Shown here: piece by piece, positions 40,875-52,700 of the stretch
Numbering within the stretch: the first letter of the stretch is position 1
Layout: each line of letters begins with the position of its first letter
Assembly: GCF_002999335.1 (NCBI RefSeq)
Contig: NW_020312667.1
Coordinates: forward strand, 124,001 to 188,000
Length of the DNA stretch: 64,000 bases
Source of the DNA: Cyclospora cayetanensis
Lineage: Eukaryota > Apicomplexa > Conoidasida > Eucoccidiorida > Eimeriidae
Reading direction: 5' to 3'
Program-made: the position numbers and the translations under genes
The notes under the pieces: model-generated
What the model was told of the DNA's origin: nothing
Databases searched by the model: none
The model's input: only the letters and a program-made list of their open reading frames with translations

Positions 40875-43503
40875 CAAGGGACGAAACAGATAGACAGACA
40901 GACAGACAGACAGACAAACCGAAGGAGGCACAAGGAAGCGGAGAGACAGACAGAGAGACAGACAGACAGATCGAAGGAGGCACAAAGAAGCGGAGAGACA
41001 GACAGAGAGACAAACAGAGACAGACAGACAGATTGAAGGAGGCACAAGGAAGCAGACAGATAGACAGACAGATAGACAGACAGAAAGACAAACAGAGAGA
41101 CAGACAGAAAGACAGACAGACAGAGTGAGGGGCCAGTACACCAGAGCCGCGTAGGACAGGCGCAGGGAGAGAGAGAACAAGGTTCAATCTCCTTACACTC
41201 GAAAGACGTTTCGCTTCATCTCTTCGGTTTCCTCTAGGGCAGACAGTCGGCGTTGTGCCTCCTCCAGCTGCTGCTGCACCTGTCTGAAGCCGCAGGCAGC
41301 GCAGCACTAACGGCTGCTTGTCAGAACGAAAGGCGCATGCAAAAGCCCCTTGAAGCCCTTTTGCACAAGACTTGCGACTCGAGAAAAGAAGAATGGATGG
41401 ACTATGTCTTAAAAGCGTAGAGAGAGAAAGAGACAAAGAGGCAGAGAGAGAGAAAAAAAAAGTAGCACAGCAACAACGGCTGTTAGCAGCACATGCAGCA
41501 GAACGAAGCAAGAAAAGAAAAACCTACTGCCGCTCTTCCTGCAGCTCTGAAAGCACAGCGCCTTCTTCTTCTTTGATTTGCTGCATGCGCGCTTCTGCTG
41601 CTTGCACGGACTCCGCGGCAGCTGTTGCAGCTGCTCGGCAGACTGCGTCCTCTTCTTCGAGCTGCTTCAGCCGCTGCACGGGCAGGAGCGAACCCCACAG
41701 CAACAGCAACAGCAGCAGTAGCAGCAGCAGCAGTAGCGGCAGCAGCAGTAGCAGTACCAGTAGCAGCAGTAGCAGCAGTAGCAGCAGCAGTAGCAGCGAT
41801 AGCAGTAGCAGCACTTGGAGCCAGCCAGCCTGCTGGATTGCTTTCGAACAGCACCAGCAGCAAGCAAGTGCAAAAAAGCATTGTGTGTGAGTGTGTGTAG
41901 CTACAGCCGTATTCGTCGAGTTTTACCTCTTGTGTGGTGTCTCTAAGGCGCTGCTGCCCTGCTATCTGCTCAAGCACTTGCTGCTTCGCCTGATCCACAA
42001 GTTTATCCCTTTCTCGCTTCGCTTGCTGCAGCATCTGCTCCAGCTGCTGCTGCACGGTGCCAGTGATGTCTGTGAGCCGCTGCAGCTGCTGCAGCTGCTG
42101 CTGCTGGAAGCGGGAGGACTGCTGCTGTAAGTCGCTCAGCTGCAGCAGCAGGAGGCACACAAGGGGAAGGGAGGCGAGGCATGAACTCCGCAAGGCCAAA
42201 TTACGCTGAGCTGGAAAAGAACAGCAAAGACGAAAACAGACAGAAACACACACCCACACACAGCAACGGGGAAAAACTTGTGCTGTAGAAGGCGCTTTCG
42301 TGAAGATCTTTCCTACCTGCTCTTTAGAAGTGGCAACGTGCTCGTCTGAGCTTGCGGCAGCCGTAAAATCCTCCGCTTCGATCGCGTCTTCCAATTGCTG
42401 CAGCAGCTCCTGCTGCTCCCGCCGCAACGCTGCAGTGCTCTGAAGAGCAGCAAACCACGGAGAAGGCCCTTGCGGAGGAATAGAATTCACCACGAAGGAA
42501 AGACAGCACTAGCAATAGCAGCATTAGCAACAGCCCGCGATGTAGCAGCATTAGTATGAGCATTAGCAGCATTAGAACTAGCAGCACTACCAGCATTAGC
42601 ATTTGCAGCATTAGCATTAGCAGCATTAGCGCTAGCAGCACTAGAATTAGCAGCACTAGAATTAGCAGCACTAGCAGCAGCAGCAGCATAAACAGCACTG
42701 GCAGCATGAGCGTTAGCAGCACTAGTAGCATTAGCAGCACTGGCAGCAAGAGCGTTAGCAGCACTAGTAGCATTAGCAGTTGCAGCAATGGCATTAGCAT
42801 CACTTGCAGCATTAGCAGCATGAACAGCACTAGCAGCATTAGCATGAGCAGCATATACAGCACTAGCAGCGTTAGCAGCATAAAGATTAGCAGCATAAAC
42901 AGCAGCAGCAGCAACATGCCACCTTTTCGGCTTGCGCTTCCTTCTCTGCCGTTGCCAGGAGATCTGCAAGCACCGCACTCTGGTCCTGCAGAGCGCTGCT
43001 GCGGCAAATGAAGTAAAAAGCTTCAAGCTCCTCCCCGATTTTCGCAGCATCTGGCAGCTGTGAGAGGCGTTGTGCTGCATGCGTCACAGAAGAGACTCCA
43101 GCGAGGACAGACGTCGTCCTATGACTGCTGGGGGAGCTCTCAGATGCGATGAAGCCTCCGCCCGTAGAGACATCCTCCTTGCTGCCTGCAGCATTTTGAG
43201 ACTGAGAAGTAGTGCTTTCCTTGAGAGGCATTACCCAGTGAGAGGTCTCCGAGTAGCTGGAAACTGCGCTGCACGATGGAGAGACTGGTTTCAATAACGT
43301 TGGAGTCGAAGAAGCCAGCGATTTCTGCTGCGGCTCGTGTGGCAGCTGCGTCTGCAGCTGCGGACGCTCCTCGGTAAGCAACGGGCGCTGTACTTCTTGT
43401 CTGTGCTGCTGCTGCTGTTGCTGTTGGTGCTGTTGCTGCTGCTGCTGTTGCTGTTGGTGCGGTTGCTGTTGGTGCTGTTGCTGTACTTCTTGCCTGTGCT
43501 GCG

Positions 43504-43536
<33 letters not shown>

Positions 43537-43553
43537 CTACTTCTTGCCTGTGC

Positions 43554-43589
<36 letters not shown>

Positions 43590-44233
43590 AACCAGCAAGC
43601 AACACCTGGTAGAATTGTGCGTTTTGCTTTTTTAACGATCTTTGGTGCCTGTAGAATTGGCATTTGTCCTGAAGGCTGCACGGGGGTTTCTGAAGACACT
43701 GCGGGAAACAAAGACTCCGGCAAGAAAGCCTCTTCGTGCCTTTCGACAAAAGGGCCCCTGTGAGCCGTTGCAAAGGCATGCTGCAGCAGTTCCAGGGGCC
43801 CCTCACTGCTGCTGCTTGGGGGAAGAAGAGCCGCAGAACTGGAGGCTTCAGCATGCGCCTTTTGGAGGGGGGGGCGGGATGGCAGTCCGTCAGTGGAGAG
43901 GCTGGCTTCCCCCAATGGCAGATGTTGCAAGCGTTGCTGTTGGCGCTCTTGTTGGAAAGTCTCTAGGGAGACGGGAAGAGGCCTAGGTGTGCCTGAGGGT
44001 GCTGGCTGTGCAGAGCCAGAGCCATACATCCGGCTGGGGGAGGTCTCCTGCATGCCTTTCTGTGCTGCATGGGAAGAGGAAATTGCTGATGGGGAGGTGT
44101 TGGCAGCGAGGGGGGGGGCAGCATGGCCTTCTTGCCGGCTGCGTGATGCAAAAAGAAAGGAGAACGCAGACGACGCTGCGCGGGCGAAAGTGCTGCCCTC
44201 GGATGGCGTCGAATATGCGTACGAACTTCCCAC
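37214..44233 (-). CDS. Large coiled-coil protein with two UVR-like motifs (N-terminus unresolved)
   Basis: Eleven exons join in phase: 42923-44233, 42317-42439, 41927-42139, 41528-41673, 41197-41283, 40336-40432, 40140-40201, 39493-39564, 39098-39293, 38523-38675 and 37214-38446, about 1,230 residues. The first exon is Ser/Gln-rich with long poly-Gln. The middle is a near-continuous coiled coil (QQQLEQMLQQAKRERDKLVD, RLKQLEEEDAV, KLTEENLQLKEQLKELGFA). UVR-like motifs appear as LLQQLEDAIEAEDFTAAASS and QTRDFKAAASLAQQIQALEQ. The motif is known from UvrB/UvrC and as a helical protein-interaction hairpin. The last exon is acidic and Glu/Gln-rich. Position 44233 is GTG, not ATG, so the true start is further upstream, probably through the 27-bp repeat region, where a homopolymer C run breaks the frame. 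Probably a structural or scaffold protein; orthology not known to me. Confidence 0.7.
39705..39925. repeat. (ACAC/ACAT/ACAG)n microsatellite in intron
   Basis: Imperfect array inside the intron 39565-40139 of the UVR coiled-coil gene. Confidence 0.9.
40630..41130. repeat. (GACA)n array with higher-order repeat in intron
   Basis: About 500 bp of gaca repeats interrupted by a recurring segment (accgaaggaggcacaaggaa type) that appears at least six times, so the array has a higher-order period. It fills most of intron 40433-41196 of the UVR gene. Confidence 0.9.
41695..41815. repeat. (AGCAGT/AGCAGC)n repeat in intron
   Basis: Triplet-type repeat just upstream, in gene direction, of the exon that starts at 41673. 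It includes the tract near the acceptor side of intron 41674-41926. Confidence 0.85.
42500..42905. repeat. (GCATTA/GCACTA)n repeat in intron
   Basis: Imperfect hexamer/nonamer array (agcagcattagc type) of about 400 bp within intron 42440-42922 of the UVR gene. It keeps several frames open and mimics a Ser/Ile- or Ala/Asn-rich protein, but it lies between in-phase splice sites. Confidence 0.85.
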
Positions 44234-44394
44234 GCTAGGGGGGGGGGGGGCCCTCCCCTCTTGGGGGCCCCCCAGGAGGGCCTCCTTGGGAGGGACGGAA
44301 AGCAGCCAGGCGGGGATCTTCCCCGTCGTGCTGCTGCTGCTGCTGCCCTATGGGGCCTCCACTCGAAGGGGCAGCGGAAAGGGGAGAAGGGGCC

Positions 44395-44515
44395 CCCCCC
44401 CTTATTACCGCCGTGGAAGGGGCCCCCCTTATTACCGCCGTGGAAGGGGCCCCCGTTATTCCCGCCGTGGAAGGGGCCCCCGTTATTCCTGCCGTGGAAG
44501 GGGCCCCCGTAGCAG
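44395..44515. repeat. 27-bp tandem repeat near the 5' end of the UVR gene
   Basis: About four copies of a 27-bp unit (ccgtggaaggggcccccgtt followed by attcccg). On the minus strand one frame reads 9-residue units (ITGAPSTAG), another GGPFHGGNN, and the third contains TAA in the repeat. The first continues into PIGQQQQQHDGED and is the most likely coding frame. Confidence 0.85.
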
Positions 44516-44992
44516 GGGGGCCCACCGCCCCAGAGCGAGGAGGCCCTGCAGGGGCGGTGTTGCTTCCTTTGGGGGGGGGTCTTGGGGGGGGGGCCCCCTG
44601 ATAGCCATGCCCGAGAAGAGCTCCATTGCCTGCCTGCTTGCCTGGCGAGCTGCTCCACAGAATTCACCAAATGTGTTGACACGCCTTCTCGGGGAGCGGG
44701 GGGAGGAGCAGCAGCAGAAAGGCGTGTGTGTATGTACCCTCGCAGCCGACAGTCTCTCTTGACGCTGCTGTGCTCTCGCGTGCCCGCCTTCCTCTCGACG
44801 GGGGGGAAAGTGGCGCTAATGAAGGCCGTTCAAGAAAGAGACGGGAAAGGCTAGATGCAAGAAGGAAGGAACAGCAGTAGGAAGAGGGCAGAGCGCTAAA
44901 AAGGGTGTTTTTCGACGACAGACGCTGAGTCTCCTGCTGTGGCGGGCTGTCGGTCCCTTTCCGCTGTCTTCGAGGCCCTTGCAAAAAGCCGA

Positions 44993-45599
44993 ATGGACAG
45001 TACGCGCGCAGCTGTCCGTCCGCGCGCTCTTGAGAGGATATTTTTTTCAAGAGAAATGCCAGAAGATTCAGTACGAAAAATGCGGTTCCGCAGCACTACC
45101 GAGGACGCAGGAGGCACGGGCAGACAGCAGGGGCCCCCTTGGCTGGACAAGGGGCTTCGACGGGGGCCCCCCCACTACGCGCGCAGAGGAAGGGAGGCGG
45201 CTGGGAGTCAAAGCGAAACTTTGTGCACATCGAAACTTTCCTGCCTTGTCCAGCTGTGTCAATGGCGGCAGTACAGGAAGACGTTTGATATGGTGTGCGG
45301 GTGTATGCTCTTGCGCGTCCAGTCGCCTTGCGCAGCTGGGCGACTGCGTGTATGCCGCGCCGATGGCGCGGTAGTTGCGTTTCTTCTCAGACAATTTTGC
45401 AAGAAAAGCCTCATTTGGGGGTGTTTGAAGTCTCGTGGGGTGTCCGCTTCCGGTGCTGCGTGCGAGGTTCCGAATGCAGCGGGGGGCCCTCAGGAACGCT
45501 GCCGATTACTTCCTCCGCTTGCTGCCCCTAGTAGATTTTGGCTCATCACCGTTTCAACTCCCCACATTTGCCAACGTTGCAGAACGCTGTGGCTCTTAA
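44993..45599 (+). CDS. Small hypothetical protein, three exons
   Basis: Exons 44993-45292, 45391-45420 and 45480-45599 join in phase to 149 residues, from ATG 44993 (MDSTRAAVRPRALERIFFSR) to TAA at 45597. Introns of 98 and 59 bp begin gtgtgc and gtgttt and end ttctcag and aatgcag. The second half is the most protein-like part (LCQWRQYRKTFDM, ALRNAADYFLRLLPLVDFGS). The central part is Gly/Arg/Pro-rich from GGGGCCC-type sequence. No membrane segment or known motif is visible. The gene is divergent from the UVR gene. Other frames in exon 1 are also open, so the model is provisional. Confidence 0.4.
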
Positions 45600-48500
45600 G
45601 GCAGTGCGGAGGGTCTTGTCGCAGGCTGTCTGCTCGTTTCTTGCATTGCTCGGCGGTTCCAGGGGGGGCAGCGAAGCGCAGGAGAGGCGTGCTTCCCGCT
45701 CATACACGTCCTTGGCTTGAGAAGTATAAGACGCTTTCTATGAAGCACACCCACAGTTGTAGAGTGTATGCACACTAAGATTGAGCTGCGACACCCCATG
45801 AGAGGAAAGCAGGCCTAGGTTAGCCACAGCACTTCTCCCACCTTTGCTAACAACACAGAACCCCTCTTCCAACTCGAAAGGAGGAGACCCCTCCACGTGG
45901 TTGCGGGGGCAGCCTAGCAGAAAAGCTGCACGTCATAGGTTAGATGGATGTATGAATTGTCAGCTCTATCTAAGGTCTATTTAGGAAAACACTCAACTCA
46001 GCCTATCGAAATACACTCCATCGCGTTACTGAGGACCCTTCTGAAACCGATACCCCCATGCCAGCGCCCCTCATGGTGCCAGCAACAGAATAAAAGCGCC
46101 GCTAAGGTGCGTGTTGCTGCACGTACTTTCAGCTCTCCAAGCAAAAGCATTCCCAGCTAGCCGCACAGAAAGCTAGCGCAAGCACCAGCAAGGATGCGTC
46201 TTTTTGCATCTAGCTGGCGTTACTCGACAACAAGCTAGATATCCGAACACTTCAACCAATGAGTCCATTCATTATCAACTTTCAATCAAGTACAACGAGT
46301 GTGGTAGTGTCGGCCTTCGCGCAGCTTAACCCGCTTTACCAGTGGCAGAAGCACAGGGGTTGAGCCTCCTCGCAGGCAGCAGGAAGCCGATACCACTCAC
46401 ACGTTGCGGGAGGCAGAAGCCCGTTAAAAGGCCAGAAAACGCACAGGGGACTGTGTAGCGCCGAAGTACATTGGAAATATCAATGTAAAATACAGTTTCC
46501 GCAGCTGTAGATGGATGCGCCCGTGCAGCGCGCTCTAGCAGCACAAATCTTGTGTAGTGGAAGAGCAACGGCTCACCAGCAGTCTGCAAAGCTTAACAAG
46601 CGTGTTTCGCAATGTACTTTCGAAAGTCTTCGGGTGTCGTGCGCGTGAGAATCAAATCAGAACTGACGCGCTCTTCAGAAAGGAGCTACTTCTGTTGTAT
46701 CTCTTTCTCGATCCACTTTCGTGTTTTGGGGGGCTTTTATCAAAGCATGCGCGCTCTGTTGCCTCTTGCCGCGTATGCCAGCTTGTTCGGACAGTACAAG
46801 AATAGGCAACACGGATCGCTCGCCCCTGTGCCCTTTGGTTGTTGTTTTCTGTCGAAGGACCGCGTCCAGCTAGGAGATTCTGCTTGGCCATAGGTTTTCA
46901 GGCTTGCGTGGAGGGTGTCTAATCTCCATTAGTGAAGGGCAGAAAATCCACCGTGCTTTGGGATGCTGTGTGCTGTTGATTTGCTCTATGAAGGAATTTA
47001 GGGGTCGATGCCCCCTGGCACGGTAGAGCCACGAAGTCGGTCGCTCTGTGTGAGGCCCCTCAGGCGAGGTGGGTGCTGCTTCCGCCTACAACGGATCCTC
47101 AGGATGATGGAATTTGCATGCCACCAAGGATGGGAGGCTTTTGCTATGCTCCCAAGAGATTCAAGCCCTTGGAGAGGCTTACGGCAAACTGCATGCTGAT
47201 GTCTACGTCTACTTTAAAAAACGGCTCTCGTGACCGACCTCAAGGGGTCTCCTTCAGTTATAAAGCAGTGTGGTGGCTATGTAAACTTGAAGCATCCACA
47301 CCTGGAGGGGCCACTAGAGCTTGGAAGGGCTGCGCGTGTTGCTAAGAAACTTACGTCTTTTACACACTGTCTCCGCATCAGCAACTCTGCTTCCTATACG
47401 CTGGCCTAGCACCGAAGCACCTTTTGGTCATTGGGTAGTTTTACATTCCTCAGGGGTCGACACCGTTCCAACCCTTTTCTGCTATTTCATCTCTCCTTGG
47501 ATGCAGCTGCAGAGGGCATCTGTGCAGGAGGCTTCTGCCCTAATATCTCAGCTCCTCTCCTACACTTCTGTTTGGACGTGCTTGTCGTCTCTGATACCCA
47601 GCACCCTCTCACCCTCACACCCACAAGAAGAATGTTTTCAAGACACACAAGTAGGGATACCTTGATTTTTCTCTAGCACAGCTTTTCCCCTTGCTCTTGA
47701 CCGCAACATGCACGTTGGGCAGGGTTCCTTTAGGCAGCCTTGGTCAAGCGCGGTTCTGCCTTCTTCCAGGTGCCACATGCAAATGCATTTAGCCACCATT
47801 CAGTAACCTTCACCCCGCGCAGATTCTGGTGTGGCAACACACATGGGCAGGAGACCACGAGTATGTCCCACCTCCTTGCCGCATCTGTACGAAGACCACG
47901 AGGGAACACCGTGGCCTTATGCTCTTCCGTGGAATTTCTTTAGCTGCACGAACTGGAGAGAGGAGCAACAGTCTAGCAGCCCAACAGAGCCTTGTGTTTA
48001 CGGCTCTCTGCATTTCCTAGGCCTAACAGCATAAAGAAATATTCAGCCAAGAAGAATTGAGCTTAGTCGTTCAGCAGACAGATTACGAACACGAAACGCA
48101 CCCGCCACATGGACCAAAGGAAATCAGAGGAAAAAAGGCAAGTAAGTCCTTCAAACTTGGCACATGCAGCTATACACAAGGCGCTCACGCGCAACACACG
48201 AGAAGCTCCCATCCTATTCAAAGCAAAGCGCACAACGAGCGACGCTCCTGGGAGCTTTAGGGGCCTCTATAGTGAGGCCCCGATAAGGTTCTTCTTAACC
48301 CAGCAAACGCTGGCAGATACGTCAAAATTACGGCTATAAAAGATCATCAGAACCTCTATAAGGGACAACGGAACCAACATCCTTCCCGTTAAAGAAGTGT
48401 GCAAGAGTTCAATTAAACAGAGGGTCGCTGGTGCGACTTGAAAGCCTGGGAGCCGAGACAAATTACTAGTCAGCTAACTGAAGACACCAATTTCTGCACA

Positions 48501-49702
48501 AACTCAGCAAGATATTGCTCTCTGTTTGGCCTCTCGGGTGCCTTTGAGATGAGGCAGATTCCCCAATTCTCATACTAGCTCCTTACCACTGGAAGTGACC
48601 AGTGGCACTTCGAGGCAGGGAGCGACAGCTTTGAGGGATTCAGCCCGCCCCCCATTCTCAAAGCACAGGGCTCACTTAAAGACTTTAATATATACGCTTC
48701 AGCTAGACGGTAATGGAAAATTTGCGGACGAATGCTGCCTAAAAGGCGCCTCGTTTCCTACACTGAGAGCCCCCTACAGTGCCACAGGCAGCTAGTGCGG
48801 GTCTGATGTCATGCCTTCCAGAGTATAAAATCTGCTTATTTTGTTTTACACGCGAAGCAACCAGCAAGTTTATTCGAAGGGTTTGCCATGAAGCAGTGCC
48901 TTTTCTGCACCTTCATCTCGTAAAACGCTTCGCTTTCAAGGAAGGGTGTGCAAAGGGCCTTCGCCAACGCCCCGATGTCCTTTGCCTAGCAGTTTTTGTC
49001 CTCTAAGGGGCCTTTTAGCGTATACACCTCTTCTCGTTGTTAACACTCCCTTCAAGCGTGACACACCTTGCCATTTCTTCTTATTAGGCGATCAGACACG
49101 AAGAAAACTGGTTGTGGGCCACCTGAGCCCCCATGCCAACATGCCCCTGTGGACACCCCACAACTTGAGGATTCTCTTCCTAGGTTCTTACTAGCGCACG
49201 ACTGTGGCTGTTTGTCTCACTGAGGGGTGAGGAGAAGAGAAGCAAGGGCCCCCAAGAAAGCTCTGGTCAAATCCTCCGTGAAGGAATTCCAGAGGAAGGA
49301 GCCTTAGAACGGCCTATAGTTTTCGAGAATGAAGGTAGAGCTTGCTCATCCGATACATTGCTGAAGGTTTTGGAATGGTCTTCTGCGCGAATATCCACCC
49401 TGAGTTGCACACCCCCAAGTACCTTCCGAACATGAGCTTTTACGCTTCTGCGACAGCCTCAAAGCCTTTGTAGAATTCTGAGGCCGCAGCACTATCTACT
49501 TCCGATTTTTTCTGCCACACCCATTTTGGCCATACTCTTGAGAGGGTGCCCAGTGTCTCTGTCTCCTGAGACAGACCTGGTGCTGCACTACAGCGGCAGA
49601 TTCGCTCTTTCAAGTAAAGTGCCGCCTTCTCTACTACCCCCCTCCTCCCCACAAAAGGGGGGTTTTACTCCAGAGAGTCTCTTTTTTGTGGCTCCTTCCG
49701 AT
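45600..49702. other. Gene-poor block
   Basis: Few repeats and only short frames on both strands. Some broken stretches are protein-like, for example plus strand 47,073-47,340 (GFCYAPKRFKPLERLTANCM), but they are interrupted by stops and lack clear splice partners. No transposase, reverse transcriptase or integrase motif was found. The 3' part must hold the promoter of the threonine synthase-like gene. Confidence 0.5.
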
Positions 49703-52700
49703 ATGCGCTTCGTTAGCACTCGGGGTTCCCCCCGCCAGTACACTTTCATCCAGGCGGCTCTCGCAGGTATGCTTCCCCATCGCCTTTGTTGGGGTCTCAA
49801 GAGACTATACACTGCTTTGTCTGCTTCGTCACTGCCGATTCCAGAGGCAAAGGAGGGCTTGCAAAGGAAATTTAGAGTGTAGTCATTCCAAACTATAGGC
49901 CTTCGTCAATTCGACTCGCTTTGTCGCACATAGATGCCCGATTCCACTACACCACAGGGACCAGCAGCAGGTAGGAGGGAGTACAGCCTGGCATGACCCC
50001 TTTTACTCCCTCTCTAGGATCCGGCTGTGTAAAGTTGTGCGTAGCGGCTTCAGGTGTTGCCGAGGACGGAGGCCTCTTACTGCCAGCATTCATCCCGGAA
50101 ATCTCTCAGGAGACCCAAAGAGATTGGAGGTAAGCAGACTTTGAGGGGGCATCACTTTCCATCTGTTGTTTATGTATCTTGGGCACCTGTGGATTTTTCG
50201 TTTCGTTCGATCGCTGTGTTCGCTGAAGTCTCCTAGGGGAGGCCCGCATACAAGAACCTCCTGGGGGCATAAAAGGATGTTTTTCTTTGAGAAGTGTCTG
50301 CTTGCAGTCAGCTGTCCTTTCCGGAATTGCTCGAGAGGATCTTGCAGCTTTTTATTGACACCAGAGGTGCGGCTTTCCCTCTGCTCAACTCGGCTCTCAA
50401 AAACTCTTGCCTCGCTTTTCTTTTTCTCCCGTGCCGGCTTCGTCGGTTAAGCTCGTGTGTTCTCGTGGCAAGCTTTTTCTGTGTGTTTTCTAAGTTTTTG
50501 GAGGCTTTGCCACCCTTTTTATGCACTGTTGCTCTGAGTGGAGTCTCTCAAAGGCACACCCAATTGACCGCTGTCTCTGCTTTTCCCCTTCGGGCTTTTC
50601 TCCTACCCTTTTCTCTTTGCATGCCCGTGCTCCACCTCCACTCCGTCGTGTTGCGTTCTCCGTTCCTCTCCCTTCTTTTTCCCACAGAAGAAGACAGTAG
50701 TGAGAACCGACTATCCACGGCCCTTCCTCGTTTGGTCAGAACGGCGTTTGCCAATTTAGACTCGGAGGCGCTAGAAGTGAAAGCTTTTCGATTCTCGCGC
50801 CAGCATTATTCTTCGCTGGCAGAGGGGGGCCCTTCCTCTCAGCAAGACGAAGCGCCGGCCTCCTGGGCATCTTCGAAGCTTGACAGTGTCCAGCCCACCA
50901 CACGTCCCAAGTTTGCGAGGAGCAGAGGGGGCGCTATCCACAGACATCGCGGGAAACCCTCGAGGATTCAGACAGTGCTAGAGCACCTGGCCCCACACAG
51001 AAAATCTGGAGTTGAAGGACAGCACCTTCAGCAGCAGCAGCAACAACAACAGCAGGTCCCGCAGCATCCAAGCAGCAGAGAAGTGCCCACTTGTCCGCCT
51101 CTATCCCCCAGGGGTTCTCCCAGGCTGCTTTTAAGTAAGCAGTCCTCCACGATCTTGCCGCAGGATGATCTTGAACGCAAGTCCTTCGCAGGACTCTCCC
51201 GTATCCGCCCTCAGCGTAGCAGTACAGCCCCGGAGGATCCTTTGGTGAAACATGGCCGTACACTGCACCCCCGAGGAAGTGTTTTAGCGAGCTTCATGGG
51301 GGCTCCTTTTCAGAGACTAACAGCGCAATACAGCACTCTAGACACGAATGAAGTGTTCCTGTTGGGTGTGAAGGACGGCATAAGCTACAGACTGCTGGAT
51401 ATCGCATTGAAGCTTACCGGTGCGGCAAGGCGACGGGGTAGACGGGGTAGACGGGGGAGTGGGCAGAGAGAGGGCGCGCGGGTGAAGAACCGGGAGGGGG
51501 GGAGGCGGAGATTTCGGCCCAAGGCATAGAAAGAGAGCAGGAAAGCGAAAACGCGGAGGGAGGAGAGTAGGGCACGCAGAGAGCTAATGATGTGGAGTAA
51601 AGGTGGAGGTACAGATCGAGAAGTCGATAACAGGAAGCACAAGGGCTAGAGGGGGAGTAGGTAGAGACGCGCAGAGATTTGTATCACGGGGGCGCAAAGG
51701 AACAGCAGCATGCATAGTATCTCAGAGGTCTCTCTCTGGTTCGCTTGAGTAGTCTTTTTGCCTATTTCCATTCGCCTCTGCTAGAGACCGCTGCGGGAAT
51801 AATGCCAATTATTTGCGCGCAGCCCAGTTACTGCACTTCCTACAGCAACGGCCTCTGGAGAATTTTCACATGATATTACTATGTCCAACAACTGGAGACA
51901 TCGGGGTTGCAGCAGCGGAAGGTGAGAGAGGGTCGAGCTGCTTTCTCCGTGCTCAGCTGTGCTGGTCGCTGTGGAAATTGCTTTTTGCTGATTGCTTCGC
52001 CTTTTCGTGTACGTTTACATGTCTAGCTTCCTGTGTTTAGCCCGCATTTCTTTCTTATTGTTTTCTGCATCCCCTTCTTTGTTCCACTCACTCCGCATGT
52101 CATTTCTACCTGTAGAGTTATGCCGTACCAGCACTTTGTTCGGCTGTAGTTGAGCCTCTGTGCAGAGTCAGGAGGGAGAACGTATTGACTAGCCTGTTGA
52201 TCTTATTTCAATTCGCCTTTGAGTGCTGCAAAAGGCAGGCAGGCAATCGTGCTTTTTCTCTACTTCCTCTTCTTCGTCCTGCCTTCTTTTCTCTTTCATG
52301 CTCATTGCTCTGCATCGAGGCTTGAGTATGCTGCCGATCTCCAGCCCTGAAGGCCCTCCCTTTCGTGGAGCTCGTCCTGGCGTTCTCAAAGGATACAAAG
52401 CAGCATAGGCGCAAGCAACTCGCGGCCCTGCAAGGCACAAATATTTTTTGTGTAGAAATCGACGGTGGGACACTGCATGCAGCCCTCGGAGCTCAAGGCA
52501 ATGATGAAGAGCGAGGAGAGACGCAGGGAAATAGACAAACAGCATCAATCACCTCGGAGAGACGGGGGTGTATGAACATGAAAGAGGGCCCTGGGGGGAT
52601 GTGTTCCTTGCTTGTTGGGTGCTTTCTTCCCGCGTTTTGTTGCGGGCACAGTTATGCCTTCCGCCAGAGCTGCAGTCTTTTATAAAGCTACTCACACATA

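Noticed and set aside
40540..41511. 323-codon minus frame rich in CLSVCLSV-type sequence
   Set aside because: It is the (GACA)n intron array read through; the true exons at 41,197-41,283 and 41,528-41,673 use another phase.
44395..44515. Regular repeats reminiscent of a CRISPR array
   Set aside because: Units are directly tandem with no spacers, lie in a probable coding exon, and the genome is eukaryotic.
46557..49200. Fragments that might be a decayed retroelement
   Set aside because: No reverse transcriptase, integrase or RNase H motif, no terminal repeats and no target-site duplication could be identified.
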